Notes: generated by a model from the letters alone, not told the origin. Positions 1 to 6,280 are shown, numbered from the stretch's first letter. The stretch is 16,192 bases of DNA from CAZMXI01 sp964570205 (GCA_964570205.1 CAZMXI010000115.1:1-16192); one strand, 5' to 3'. Made by a program: numbers and translations.

Positions 1-327
1 GGCGCCGAAGCTGAACGTCCGGCCGCCCTTGACCACCTTGGCGCAACGGTTGATGTGAACCACCGAGGACTCGACGCCGCCCTCTTCCTCAGGGCTCGAT
101 CGCTGCTGGCGATCACGGCCGCCGGGCCTGCCGCCTCGCTGCGGACCGCCCCGACCACGCTGGCTGGGCGGACCACCTCGTTGCGGACGCCGTTCCGCGG
201 CACCGGGCGCTGATTCAGCGCCGGCGGCGATGTGCGCCGCCGCCTGTGCGGACTCCGGGGCCGGGGCCGGGCTAGCGGCCTGCTGTTCCTGCTCTGATCC
301 GGTCGTTTGCTGCTGTTCTTCTGCCAT
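1..327 (-). CDS. rpsE: 30S ribosomal protein S5, 5' part only
   Basis: The first 109 codons of S5 are present and the gene runs off the low-coordinate edge. S5 is a small-subunit protein that helps line the mRNA entry channel and contributes to decoding accuracy. The recognisable core starts near residue 85, and residues 91-108 (HINRCAKVVKGGRTFSFG) match the start of the double-stranded-RNA-binding-like domain. Before it is an extension about 74 residues longer than the E. coli N-terminus: a Gln/Glu/Ala/Pro-rich part (1-45), then an Arg/Gly-rich part (46-76) with three RGG motifs. The ATG at 325-327 is the only plausible start I see. It follows the rplR stop by 63 nt and has only a weak purine-rich GAGCAGAG upstream. 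The position after L18 is canonical for the spc operon. Confidence 0.93.
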   Translation of the reverse strand, partial: MAEEQQQTTGSEQEQQAASPAPAPESAQAAAHIAAGAESAPGAAERRPQRGGPPSQRGRGGPQRGGRPGGRDRQQRSSPEEEGGVESSVVHINRCAKVVKGGRTFSFGA

Positions 328-350
328 ATGCTCTGCTCGCTTGCACAGTT

Positions 351-367
351 GCGGAACGCAATTCCGC
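351..367 (-). other. Hairpin in the rplR-rpsE gap
   Basis: This is a perfect 6-bp inverted repeat, GCGGAA and TTCCGC on the transcript strand, around a 5-nt loop. It lies 23 nt downstream of the L18 stop and 23 nt upstream of the S5 start. No T-tract follows, so a terminator is unlikely. It may stabilise the mRNA or modulate S5 translation; this is inference. Confidence 0.4.
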
Positions 368-390
368 CGCGATGCGCCTCCGGGTCAACC

Positions 391-762
391 TCAGAACTTC
401 AATCCACCTTCGCGGGCGGCATCCGCCAGGGCTTTGACGCGACCGTGGTACATTCGCCCGCCGCGGTCGAAGCACACCATCGTCACACCAGCTTGCTTCC
501 CTCGCTCCGCAATCGCCAGCCCGACACGCTTGGCGGCAGCGACGTTGCCGCCATTGTTCAGGTCGCCGCGCACATCCTTCATCGTGCTGGCCGCCGTCGC
601 CAGCGTACGCCCGCTCATATCGTCGATGAGCTGTGCGTAAATGTGTTTGCCGCTGCGGTAGATGCTCAGCCTCGGGCGCTGTGGCGTGCCGAACACGCTG
701 TTGCGAACGTGCCACTTGCGCCGCTGGAATCGAACTGCCTTCTCTTTGTTTTTGTCTGCCAT
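391..762 (-). CDS. rplR: 50S ribosomal protein L18
   Basis: L18 binds 5S rRNA with L5 and helps attach it to the central protuberance of the large subunit. The 123-residue product has the family's basic N-terminus (residues 1-20) and the RPRLSIYRSGKHIYAQLIDD core. It ends in the expected acidic/basic C-terminal pattern with YHGRVKALADAAREGGLKF. The length is usual for bacterial L18. The ATG start is preceded by GGAG with a 7-nt spacer, a good Shine-Dalgarno site. It sits between rplF and rpsE as in most bacteria. Nothing in the coding sequence is unusual. Confidence 0.98.
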   Translation of the reverse strand: MADKNKEKAVRFQRRKWHVRNSVFGTPQRPRLSIYRSGKHIYAQLIDDMSGRTLATAASTMKDVRGDLNNGGNVAAAKRVGLAIAERGKQAGVTMVCFDRGGRMYHGRVKALADAAREGGLKF

Positions 763-820
763 CGGTCAACTCCGGGGGTCTCGGGTATGTTCGAAGCCCC
801 AGTTGATCTATTGTCCAAAT

Positions 821-842
821 CCGCCGCAGCGCATCGCGGCGG
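821..842 (-). other. Strong GC hairpin just after rplF
   Basis: A perfect 7-bp stem, CCGCCGC paired with GCGGCGG, surrounds an 8-nt loop and begins 6 nt beyond the L6 stop codon in the 86-nt rplF-rplR gap. No U-tract follows, so it is more likely an mRNA-stability or pausing structure than a terminator. The function is inferred. Confidence 0.45.
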
Positions 843-848
843 CCATCA

Positions 849-1403
849 TCACTTGCCGCCCGCCGCGCCGGTAACCGCCTTGCCCGGCTTGATCTTCACG
901 ACTTCGCCCTCATAGCGGATGCCCTTGCCCTTGTAGGGCTCGGGCTTGCGCACCTTGCGCACCTCGGCGGCGAACTGCCCAACCTGCTGCTTGTCAGGAC
1001 CCGCCACATGGATCTTGCTGCCTTCCACCGTAACGTTCAGCCCCGCCGGAACATCCACGTGGATGCTGTTGGCAAAACCCACCGACAGGACCAGTTCCTT
1101 GCCGCGGAGCTCGGCCTTGTAGCCGACACCCTGAACCTCAAGGGAACGCTTGTAGCCCTCGGTCACGCCCACCACATAATTGGCCAGCAGCGCCCGCGTC
1201 AGGCCGTGCAGCGCCTTGCTCGGCTTCTCGTCATCGCGGCGCGTCACAACCAGCTCTTTCTTCTCCTGGTCGAGGCTCACGTCGACCGCCGGATGCACTT
1301 TCAATTCCAGCTTGCCCTTGGGCCCCTCGAAGCGCACCACCTTATCGGCGATGCTCACCTTCGCGGTGCCGATCGGTACGGGTTTCTTGCCGATACGACT
1401 CAT
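849..1403 (-). CDS. rplF: 50S ribosomal protein L6
   Basis: L6 is a two-domain large-subunit protein near the factor-binding site. The start MSRIGKKPVPIG and the first repeat (about 1-82) are typical. The second repeat runs from about 83, and the conserved C-terminal signature KPEPYKGKGIRYEGE occurs around residues 153-167. The 184 residues exceed the common 177 by a short Gly/Ala-rich tail. The ATG has AGGTG about 7 nt upstream. It follows rpsH after a 21-nt gap and is followed by an 86-nt gap containing a strong hairpin. Confidence 0.98.
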   Translation of the reverse strand: MSRIGKKPVPIGTAKVSIADKVVRFEGPKGKLELKVHPAVDVSLDQEKKELVVTRRDDEKPSKALHGLTRALLANYVVGVTEGYKRSLEVQGVGYKAELRGKELVLSVGFANSIHVDVPAGLNVTVEGSKIHVAGPDKQQVGQFAAEVRKVRKPEPYKGKGIRYEGEVVKIKPGKAVTGAAGGK

Positions 1404-1424
1404 GGTTTCACCTTCGCAATTCGC

Positions 1425-1826
1425 TTAGCTCACCGTGCACAGCAGCTCGCCGCCCACGTTCTCTTCGCGGGCGCGCCGATCGCTCATCACGCCCTTGCTC
1501 GTGCTGACCACGGCGATGCCAAGGCCATTGAGCACCTTGGGAAGCTCCGCCACCTTCCGGTAGACGCGCCGCCCGGGCTTGCTCGAGCGATCCAGCGCGT
1601 GAATCACGCGTTCGCCGTTGCTGGCGTACTTCAGGCGGATCCGGATCTGCCCCTGCTTGCTGGCGTCATCGATCACGTCGAAGTCATCGATATAGCCTTC
1701 AGCCTTCAGCACGTGCGCGATCCCGTTGCAGATCTTGCTGTTGCGGATCAGCACCATGCGCCGACCGACCCGGTTCGCATTCCGGATTCTCGTCAACATG
1801 TCCGCGATGGGGTCTTGGTTGTTCAT
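1425..1826 (-). CDS. rpsH: 30S ribosomal protein S8
   Basis: S8 is a primary 16S rRNA-binding protein of the central domain. In E. coli it is also the translational repressor of the spc operon. The 133-residue product opens with DPIADMLTRIRNANR. It ends with the conserved RNA-binding C-terminal segment, including STSKGVMSDRRAREENVGGE, so the rRNA-binding face looks intact. The ATG start is preceded by GGAG at a long spacing of about 13 nt. Upstream is an 83-nt gap from rpsN that can fold into a strong hairpin. Whether S8 represses this operon here is not shown by the gene itself. Confidence 0.98.
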   Translation of the reverse strand: MNNQDPIADMLTRIRNANRVGRRMVLIRNSKICNGIAHVLKAEGYIDDFDVIDDASKQGQIRIRLKYASNGERVIHALDRSSKPGRRVYRKVAELPKVLNGLGIAVVSTSKGVMSDRRAREENVGGELLCTVS

Positions 1827-1862
1827 CGCTGCTATCGTCTCCGATTCACGTTTCCGGGTCCC

Positions 1863-1896
1863 ACCCGCCAGGCGGACAGGCCGCCGCAGCGCGGGT
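1863..1896 (-). other. Compound hairpin in the rpsN-rpsH gap
   Basis: On the transcript strand an outer 6-bp stem (ACCCGC with GCGGGT) encloses an inner 5-bp stem (GGCGG with CCGCC, loop CCTGT). The two are separated by a small asymmetric internal loop. The octamer GGGACCCG occurs on both sides of the structure. No T-tract follows. It lies 37 nt upstream of the S8 start and could affect rpsH translation or mRNA processing; this is inference. Confidence 0.45.
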
Positions 1897-1909
1897 CCCG
1901 GGTGTTTCC

Positions 1910-2179
1910 CTACCAGCTTGCTTTTCTCATGCCCGGAATCTGCCCGGCCAGCGCCAGCTCGCGGAGCATGATGCGGCAGATCTTAAACTTGCGGTAAACG
2001 CCTTTCGACCGTCCGGTGATCTGACACCTCAGGTGCGAGCGCGTCGGGCTCGAATCCCGCGGCAGCTTCGCCAGCGCCGCGTAGTTCTTTTCCTTCTTGA
2101 GCTGCCGGCGGATTTCGGCGTACTTCTTTACCAGCGCCGCCCGCCGTTCCTGCTTGTTAACCCAGGCTTTGGTTGCCAT
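1910..2179 (-). CDS. rpsN: 30S ribosomal protein S14, zinc-independent form
   Basis: S14 is a late-assembling protein of the 30S head. The 89-residue length and the absence of paired CxxC motifs mark the long, zinc-independent (C-) form rather than the 61-residue zinc-ribbon form. The core LPRDSSPTRSHLRCQITGR and the C-terminus GQIPGMRKASW are characteristic. Two cysteines remain (in LRC and KIC) but are not spaced for zinc binding. The ATG has AGGA about 8 nt upstream. It follows rplE after only 19 nt, so the two genes are surely cotranscribed. Confidence 0.98.
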   Translation of the reverse strand: MATKAWVNKQERRAALVKKYAEIRRQLKKEKNYAALAKLPRDSSPTRSHLRCQITGRSKGVYRKFKICRIMLRELALAGQIPGMRKASW

Positions 2180-2198
2180 AGCGTATTCCTGACTCTGC

Positions 2199-2906
2199 TT
2201 AGCTCTGCTTGCCGCTCTCGCGGAACGGCATCCCGAACTGCCTCAGAAGGTCCCGACTGTGCTCGGCGTTTCCGCCCGTCAGCACCATCGTCACGTTCAT
2301 GCCCTGCTGGAACGTCACCGTCGCCGCATCCACTTCAGGGAAGACCGTCTGCTCCGTGAACCCGAAATTGAAATTTCCGTTCGCGTCAAAACCGCTGGGA
2401 TCCAATCCGCGGAAGTCCTTCACGCGCGGAATCGCCAGCGTGATCAACCGATCCAGGAACTCATACATCCGAGCGCCCCGAAGCGTCACTTTCAGGCCCG
2501 TCTCCATCCCCTCGCGAACCTTGAAGTTGGCCACGCTCTTCTTCGCTTTGCACCGCACCGGCTTCTGACCGGCGATCACCGCAAGTTCCTTCTCGGCCGT
2601 CTCAAACTTGCCCTTCGCATCGGCGCCGCCGCTGGTCATGATCTTGCCCAGGCCCATCGAGATCACGATCTTCTCGAGCCGGGGCACCGCCAGCGAGTTG
2701 GCATAGCCGTACCGCTGCTTCAGTTGCGGCACAATCTCCTTACGGTATCGCTCGTACAGCCGAGCAGGCGGCGCGGGCTGCTGCGGAGCCTCGTCGGCGC
2801 CGCCCGCCGCCTCGACGGCCGGCGCCTTAGGCTTCTTGGCTTTCTTCTCGCCTCCCTGCTGCTTCGGCTTGCCGCCTTCTCTCTTTTCCTTCTCGTTTTC
2901 TGCCAT
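2199..2906 (-). CDS. rplE: 50S ribosomal protein L5 with an N-terminal extension
   Basis: L5 binds 5S rRNA and helps form the central protuberance that contacts P-site tRNA. The core starts near residue 48 (ARLYERYRKEIVPQL) and includes VPRLEKIVISMGLG and FRGLDPSGFDANGNFNFG, all family hallmarks. The product is 235 residues against 179 in E. coli. The excess is mainly a Lys/Glu/Pro/Ala-rich, probably disordered N-terminus (1-47). I chose the ATG at 2906 because AGGAA lies about 8 nt upstream. An in-frame start at 2969 would overlap rplX and lacks support. The gap to rplX is 49 nt and carries a bulged hairpin. Confidence 0.97.
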   Translation of the reverse strand: MAENEKEKREGGKPKQQGGEKKAKKPKAPAVEAAGGADEAPQQPAPPARLYERYRKEIVPQLKQRYGYANSLAVPRLEKIVISMGLGKIMTSGGADAKGKFETAEKELAVIAGQKPVRCKAKKSVANFKVREGMETGLKVTLRGARMYEFLDRLITLAIPRVKDFRGLDPSGFDANGNFNFGFTEQTVFPEVDAATVTFQQGMNVTMVLTGGNAEHSRDLLRQFGMPFRESGKQS

Positions 2907-2923
2907 GACTGTATTCCTGCTTG

Positions 2924-2946
2924 CCGTCCAGGCTAATACCTGGCGG
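2924..2946 (-). promoter_or_regulatory. Bulged hairpin before rplE, candidate regulatory site
   Basis: On the transcript strand CCG-CCAGG pairs with CCTGG-A-CGG around a TATTAG loop. This gives an 8-bp stem with a single bulged A, 17 nt upstream of the L5 start. In E. coli the S8 repressor binds a bulged helix near the start of rplE. The position here is similar, but the S8-binding identity is not demonstrated by the bases I can see. Confidence 0.3.
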
Positions 2947-2955
2947 ACTTGGGTG

Positions 2956-3288
2956 TCACTGCTTGCCAACGCGACCGAGATCCGTGCCGCTCTTCACCGC
3001 GACGCGGTGCTTCTGACCGTCGATCACCTGCATCCGCACCCGCGTGCCCCGGCTGGCCGCCCCGGGGTCCGAAGGCATCACATTGCTGATGTGAATCGGC
3101 GCATCCTTCTGAATCCGACCGCCCTGCGGGTTCCGCTGCGATGGACGCACGTGCTTCCACACGCGGTTCACGCCTTCCACCACCACGCGCTCCTTGTCCG
3201 CCAGGATTCGCAGCACGCGCCCTGTCTTGCCCTTGTCGCGTCCCGCGATCACCACCACTGTATCGCCGGTCTTAATGTGTCGTGCCAT
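2956..3288 (-). CDS. rplX: 50S ribosomal protein L24
   Basis: L24 is an assembly-initiating large-subunit protein near the exit-tunnel opening. The N-terminal KOW motif is clear (IKTGDTVVVIAGRDKGKTGRV, about residues 4-24), followed by VNRVWKHVRPSQRNPQGG, typical of the family. The ATG at 3288 gives 110 residues. A TTG four codons upstream is also in frame but is less likely. Neither has a strong Shine-Dalgarno site, and the start directly follows a short heptanucleotide repeat array. It is cotranscribed with rplN and rplE. Confidence 0.96.
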   Translation of the reverse strand: MARHIKTGDTVVVIAGRDKGKTGRVLRILADKERVVVEGVNRVWKHVRPSQRNPQGGRIQKDAPIHISNVMPSDPGAASRGTRVRMQVIDGQKHRVAVKSGTDLGRVGKQ

Positions 3289-3290
3289 GT

Positions 3291-3311
3291 CAGTTGCCAA
3301 TTGCTAGTTGC
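3291..3311 (-). repeat. Three heptanucleotide repeats before rplX
   Basis: Read on the plus strand, three consecutive heptamers fit YARTTGC (CAGTTGC, CAATTGC, TAGTTGC). They end 2 nt from the rplX ATG. The period is 7, as in the arrays upstream of rplD and rplP, but the unit differs. Confidence 0.5.
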
Positions 3312-3341
3312 CTGTGCCGCTCTCTTGCCGGCCGTTACCGC

Positions 3342-3728
3342 TCAGACGACCTCCGCCGCCAGCGACACGATCTTCGTGAAATTCTTGTCGCGAAGCTCGC
3401 GAGCCACTGCGCCGAAGATGCGCGTGCCACGGGGATTGCCGTCGTTATCCACAATCACCGCCGCATTCCGGTCGAACCGGACATAGCTGCCGTCGGCCCG
3501 CCTCGTCACGTGCTTCGTCCGCACGACCACGCACCGCACAATGTCGCCGTCCTTCACGTCGCCCGTCGGCATCGCCTTCTTCACGACGCCAATAATCACG
3601 TCGCCGATCTGCGCCACCCTGCGCTTGAACTTCCCGCGGCTGCTGCTGCCGCGAAGCACCTTGATGCACATCGCCAGCTTCGCGCCCGTGTTGTCGGCGA
3701 TGTCCAGATACGTCTGTTGTTGAATCAT
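3342..3728 (-). CDS. rplN: 50S ribosomal protein L14
   Basis: L14 sits at the subunit interface, forms an intersubunit bridge with 16S rRNA and pairs with L19. The 128-residue product shows MIQQQTYLDIADNTGAK at the start, VRFDRNAAVIVDNDGNPRGT in the middle, and the GTRIFGAVARELRDK signature. It is a few residues longer than the usual 122, owing to a small basic Ser/Arg/Lys insertion around residues 27-36 (GSSSRGKFKR). GGAG lies about 7 nt upstream of the ATG. The gap to rpsQ is 28 nt. Confidence 0.98.
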   Translation of the reverse strand: MIQQQTYLDIADNTGAKLAMCIKVLRGSSSRGKFKRRVAQIGDVIIGVVKKAMPTGDVKDGDIVRCVVVRTKHVTRRADGSYVRFDRNAAVIVDNDGNPRGTRIFGAVARELRDKNFTKIVSLAAEVV

Positions 3729-3756
3729 GGCATGCTCCGGTCATCGAATCCCACGG

Positions 3757-4095
3757 CTAGCGCTCTTCCGGCGCCTTCCCGGTCATCACTTCCTCAGCCG
3801 AGACCTGCACCGCGCGCTCTGGTGCCTTCTCGACGATCCGCACCAGCCGGTGCCGCTTAAGCTTGCTCAGCGGCCGGCACTCCGCCACCTCCACTCGGTC
3901 GCCTTCCTTCGCCTCGTTCGTTTCGTCGTGGGCGTGCAGCACCGTTCGCCGCTTGAGGTACTTGCCGTACTTCGGGTGCATCGTCTGGTATTCCACGACC
4001 ACCTTGATGGTCTTGTCGGCCTTGTCGGAGGCCACCACGCCGACCACCGTCTTGAGGGCCGCTCTCGCCTGCTTTGCCGTGTTCGTCTCTGCCAT
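3757..4095 (-). CDS. rpsQ: 30S ribosomal protein S17
   Basis: S17 is a primary 16S rRNA binder with an OB fold. The core runs from about residue 14 (LKTVVGVVASDKADKTIKV) through HPKYGKYLKRRT and DRVEVAECRPLSKLKRHRLV, all conserved. At 112 residues it is longer than the usual 80-90. The excess is a short N-terminal tail (1-13) and a C-terminal tail of about 22 residues after the last core strand (VEKAPERAVQ onward). The ATG start has only a weak GGA upstream. The gap to rpmC is 45 nt. Confidence 0.97.
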   Translation of the reverse strand: MAETNTAKQARAALKTVVGVVASDKADKTIKVVVEYQTMHPKYGKYLKRRTVLHAHDETNEAKEGDRVEVAECRPLSKLKRHRLVRIVEKAPERAVQVSAEEVMTGKAPEER

Positions 4096-4140
4096 GGATC
4101 ATTCCGACGGGCTTTCAGCGCCGCCGGCCTCTTGCTTGCC

Positions 4141-4365
4141 TCATTTCGCCTGGGCCTGGCCCTGCGCCTTGCTCTGTGCCAACTGCCGTTCCCGCAGCAC
4201 CGTCTTCATCTGCGCGATCTCGTGCCGCGTCTTGCTGAACTGGCTCGTGTCCTCCACCTTCTCCGTCACGGTCTGCGTGCGCAGGTCAAACAGGTGCTTT
4301 TCCTTGTCCCGCAACTCCGCCAGGATCGCGTCCGTCTCTTTCTCGCGTATCTCTTTGATCTTCAT
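4141..4365 (-). CDS. rpmC: 50S ribosomal protein L29
   Basis: L29 is a small two-helix protein at the tunnel exit, next to L23, where signal recognition particle and trigger factor dock. The 74-residue product starts MKIKEIREKETDAI, has LRDKEKHLFDLRTQ in helix 1, and RHEIAQMKTVLRERQL in helix 2. A short Gln/Ala/Lys tail follows. These are the family's recognisable elements. It lies between rplP (36-nt gap) and rpsQ, the canonical place. Confidence 0.96.
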   Translation of the reverse strand: MKIKEIREKETDAILAELRDKEKHLFDLRTQTVTEKVEDTSQFSKTRHEIAQMKTVLRERQLAQSKAQGQAQAK

Positions 4366-4401
4366 GGCTCTTTCCTGTCGCCGGCCGACGCCGCCACAAT
4401 C

Positions 4402-4824
4402 TCATGCCACCTGATGTTTGCGCGATACGAACCGCGTCCGAATCGGCAGCTTGTTCGCAACGCGCGACAACGCCCGCTTCGCCGTCGCCTCGTCCACGCC
4501 GGCCACCTCGTACATGATCGTGCCCGGCTTGACGATCGCCACCCAGAACTCCGGCTCGCCCTTGCCTTTGCCCATACGGGTTTCCAGCGGCTTCGACGAC
4601 ACCGGCTTGTGCGGGAATATCCGGATGAAAAACCGGCCTTCACGGTGCAGGTAGTGGGTCACCGCCACACGACCCGCCTCTATCTGCTTGGCCGTAATCC
4701 ACGCCGACTCCATCGACTGCAAACCGTATTCGCCGAAGCTCACCCGGTTGCCGCGCTGGGCCACGCCCTTCATCTTCCCGCGCTGGCTCTTGCGGAACTT
4801 CACCCGCTTTGGCATCAAAGGCAT
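4402..4824 (-). CDS. rplP: 50S ribosomal protein L16
   Basis: L16 binds 23S rRNA near the A-site tRNA elbow and is a late assembly protein. The product has 140 residues. It starts MPLMPKRVKFRKSQRGKMKG and contains FGEYGLQSMESAWIT, REGRFFIRIFPHKP and the conserved basic loop ETRMGKGKGEPEFWVA. Arg83 in this loop corresponds to the arginine hydroxylated in E. coli; whether it is modified here is unknown. The ATG start is preceded by AGGTGACAT and, just before that, by a heptanucleotide-repeat plus palindrome module. Confidence 0.98.
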   Translation of the reverse strand: MPLMPKRVKFRKSQRGKMKGVAQRGNRVSFGEYGLQSMESAWITAKQIEAGRVAVTHYLHREGRFFIRIFPHKPVSSKPLETRMGKGKGEPEFWVAIVKPGTIMYEVAGVDEATAKRALSRVANKLPIRTRFVSRKHQVA

Positions 4825-4837
4825 ATGTCACCTGCTC

Positions 4838-4875
4838 TTGTCCGTTGTCCGTGTCCGTAATCCGTCGCCGGCGAC
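4838..4875 (-). repeat. Heptad repeat and palindrome module before rplP
   Basis: Read on the plus strand, TTGTCCG, TTGTCCG, TGTCCG (one base short) and TAATCCG follow one another and abut GTCGCCGGCGAC, a perfect 12-bp palindrome. The palindrome touches the rpsC stop codon. The array ends 13 nt from the rplP start. The same layout occurs before rplD. Confidence 0.75.
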
Positions 4876-5574
4876 TTACCGCCGCATGCGCCGCATCGGG
4901 CCGCCCGGCCGCACGTCCGTCTCCTGCACTTCCTCGCCGTACATGCCCCGGTAGATCCAGCACTTGATGCCGATCGTGCCATAGGTTGTCCGGGCGATGG
5001 CGTAGCCATAATCCACATTCGCCTGGAGCGTCGTCAGCGGAATCGAACCGACCACTGTGTGTTCACTTCGGGCGATTTCCGCCCCGCCGAGCCGACCGCT
5101 GATCTGGATCTTGATGCCCTTGGCGCCGGCCTGCATCGTTGATTCCGTACGCTGTTTCAACACGCGCCGGAAACTCGCCCGCTTCTTGAGCTGCTCGCCG
5201 ACCGCCTCGGCGACGAGTTGCGCGTTCAGGTCGGGGTTCTTGATCTCGATCACATTCACCGGCCCGACCTTGCGCTTGATCAGGTCTTCCAGTTCCTCTC
5301 GCAGCTTGTCCACCTCAGCGCCTTTGGGGCCGATCACCAGGCCCGGACGCGCCGTTCGAAGGGTGATCCGCACCTCTTCGCGGGTGCGTTCGATGATGAT
5401 GTCGCTGACCGCCGCGAACGGAGGCTTGCGGTTCAGCTTCTCATCCACGTAGCGGCGGATCCGGAAGTCCTCGCCGAGGAACTCGCCATACGCCTGCTTC
5501 GGAGCGTACCACTTGCTCTTCCACTCTTCCGTGATGCCGATCCGAAAACCAAGGGGATTTACTTTCTGGCCCAT
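4876..5574 (-). CDS. rpsC: 30S ribosomal protein S3
   Basis: S3 is on the 30S head and lines the mRNA entry channel with S4 and S5. The 232-residue length equals the E. coli form. MGQKVNPLGFRIGI opens the N-terminal domain. A type II KH domain carries the GxxG loop at IGPKG (81-85). The C-terminal domain includes AKGIKIQISGRLGGAEIAR and YGTIGIKCWIYRG. FRRVLK (135-140) keeps the two Arg and one Lys known in E. coli S3 to be needed for mRNA unwinding. GAGG lies about 8 nt upstream of the ATG. The gap to rplV is 16 nt. Confidence 0.98.
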   Translation of the reverse strand: MGQKVNPLGFRIGITEEWKSKWYAPKQAYGEFLGEDFRIRRYVDEKLNRKPPFAAVSDIIIERTREEVRITLRTARPGLVIGPKGAEVDKLREELEDLIKRKVGPVNVIEIKNPDLNAQLVAEAVGEQLKKRASFRRVLKQRTESTMQAGAKGIKIQISGRLGGAEIARSEHTVVGSIPLTTLQANVDYGYAIARTTYGTIGIKCWIYRGMYGEEVQETDVRPGGPMRRMRR

Positions 5575-5590
5575 ATCGCTTTCCTCGGGT

Positions 5591-5923
5591 TTACGCCCGC
5601 TCGTCCAGCTTCACCACCAGGTGGCTCATCTTCTTGTGAATCGAATACGCCTTGCCGCGGTCCTTTGGCTGGAACCGCTTGATGATCGGACCCGGATCCA
5701 CCCGGCACTCGCTGACATACAGCGTGTCCGTGTCGGCCTCCTGCTCCGTCGCGTTCGCCACCGCCGACCTCACGACCTTGTCGATCAGCATCGCCGCGCG
5801 CTTCTTGCTGAATCGCAGCATCGACAGCGCGTCCTCAACGTCCCGCCCGCGGATCAGGTCCATCACCAGCCGCGCCTTGCGCGGGGCGATGCGGGCAAAC
5901 CGGTGTTTCGCTTCGTATGGCAT
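5591..5923 (-). CDS. rplV: 50S ribosomal protein L22
   Basis: L22 contacts all 23S rRNA domains, and its extended beta hairpin reaches into the exit tunnel, where macrolide-resistance changes occur. The 110-residue product shows RIAPRKARLVMDLIRGR at the N-terminus and AVANATEQ in the helical core. The hairpin region around residues 78-100 (GPIIKRFQPKDRGKAYSI) has no visible deletion. A GAGGAAACG Shine-Dalgarno stretch precedes the ATG. It follows rpsS after 44 nt. Confidence 0.98.
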   Translation of the reverse strand: MPYEAKHRFARIAPRKARLVMDLIRGRDVEDALSMLRFSKKRAAMLIDKVVRSAVANATEQEADTDTLYVSECRVDPGPIIKRFQPKDRGKAYSIHKKMSHLVVKLDERA

Positions 5924-5967
5924 CGTTTCCTCACTGGACCTCTGGCACCTCTCGCACGCTTCCCGCG

Positions 5968-6252
5968 CTACACCGCGCCCGGCGTCGCCGCCTTGCGGCC
6001 GCTATGCCCGCGGAACGTCCGCGTCGGGGCGAATTCGCCCAGCTTGTGCCCAACCATGTCTTCCTGCACGAAGACCTTGATGAACTTGTTTCCGTTGTGA
6101 ACCTCGAACGTGTGCCCGACCATCTCCGGCGTGATCGTCGACGCCCGCGCCCAGGTCTTGATCGGCTGCTTCGCTCTTGCCTCGTTCAGCCGAATGACCT
6201 TCCGGAACAGCTTCTCGCTGACGAAGGGGCCTTTTTTCGAACTTCTGCTCAT
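5968..6252 (-). CDS. rpsS: 30S ribosomal protein S19
   Basis: S19 forms a head complex with S13 and contacts A-site tRNA and bridge elements. The 94-residue product has MSRSSKKGPFV at the start, the central IKTWARASTITPEMVGHTF, and GHKLGEFAPTRTFRGHSGRK near the C-terminus, all highly conserved. The ATG has no strong Shine-Dalgarno site (GGCAGCTACC precedes it). It lies after rplB with a 54-nt gap that holds a small hairpin. Confidence 0.98.
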   Translation of the reverse strand: MSRSSKKGPFVSEKLFRKVIRLNEARAKQPIKTWARASTITPEMVGHTFEVHNGNKFIKVFVQEDMVGHKLGEFAPTRTFRGHSGRKAATPGAV

Positions 6253-6280
6253 GGTAGCTGCCAGTAATGGGTTCTTAGCC

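Noticed and set aside
1910..2179. Zinc-ribbon form of S14
   Set aside because: No CxxC pairs are present and the length of 89 fits the zinc-independent form.
2907..2969. Upstream in-frame start for rplE
   Set aside because: It would overlap rplX, add residues unlike any L5 and ignore the good Shine-Dalgarno site before the ATG at 2906.
3727..4860. Plus-strand open frame of 377 codons
   Set aside because: It runs antisense through rpsQ, rpmC and rplP, with Arg/His/Leu-rich low-complexity composition and no recognisable family.
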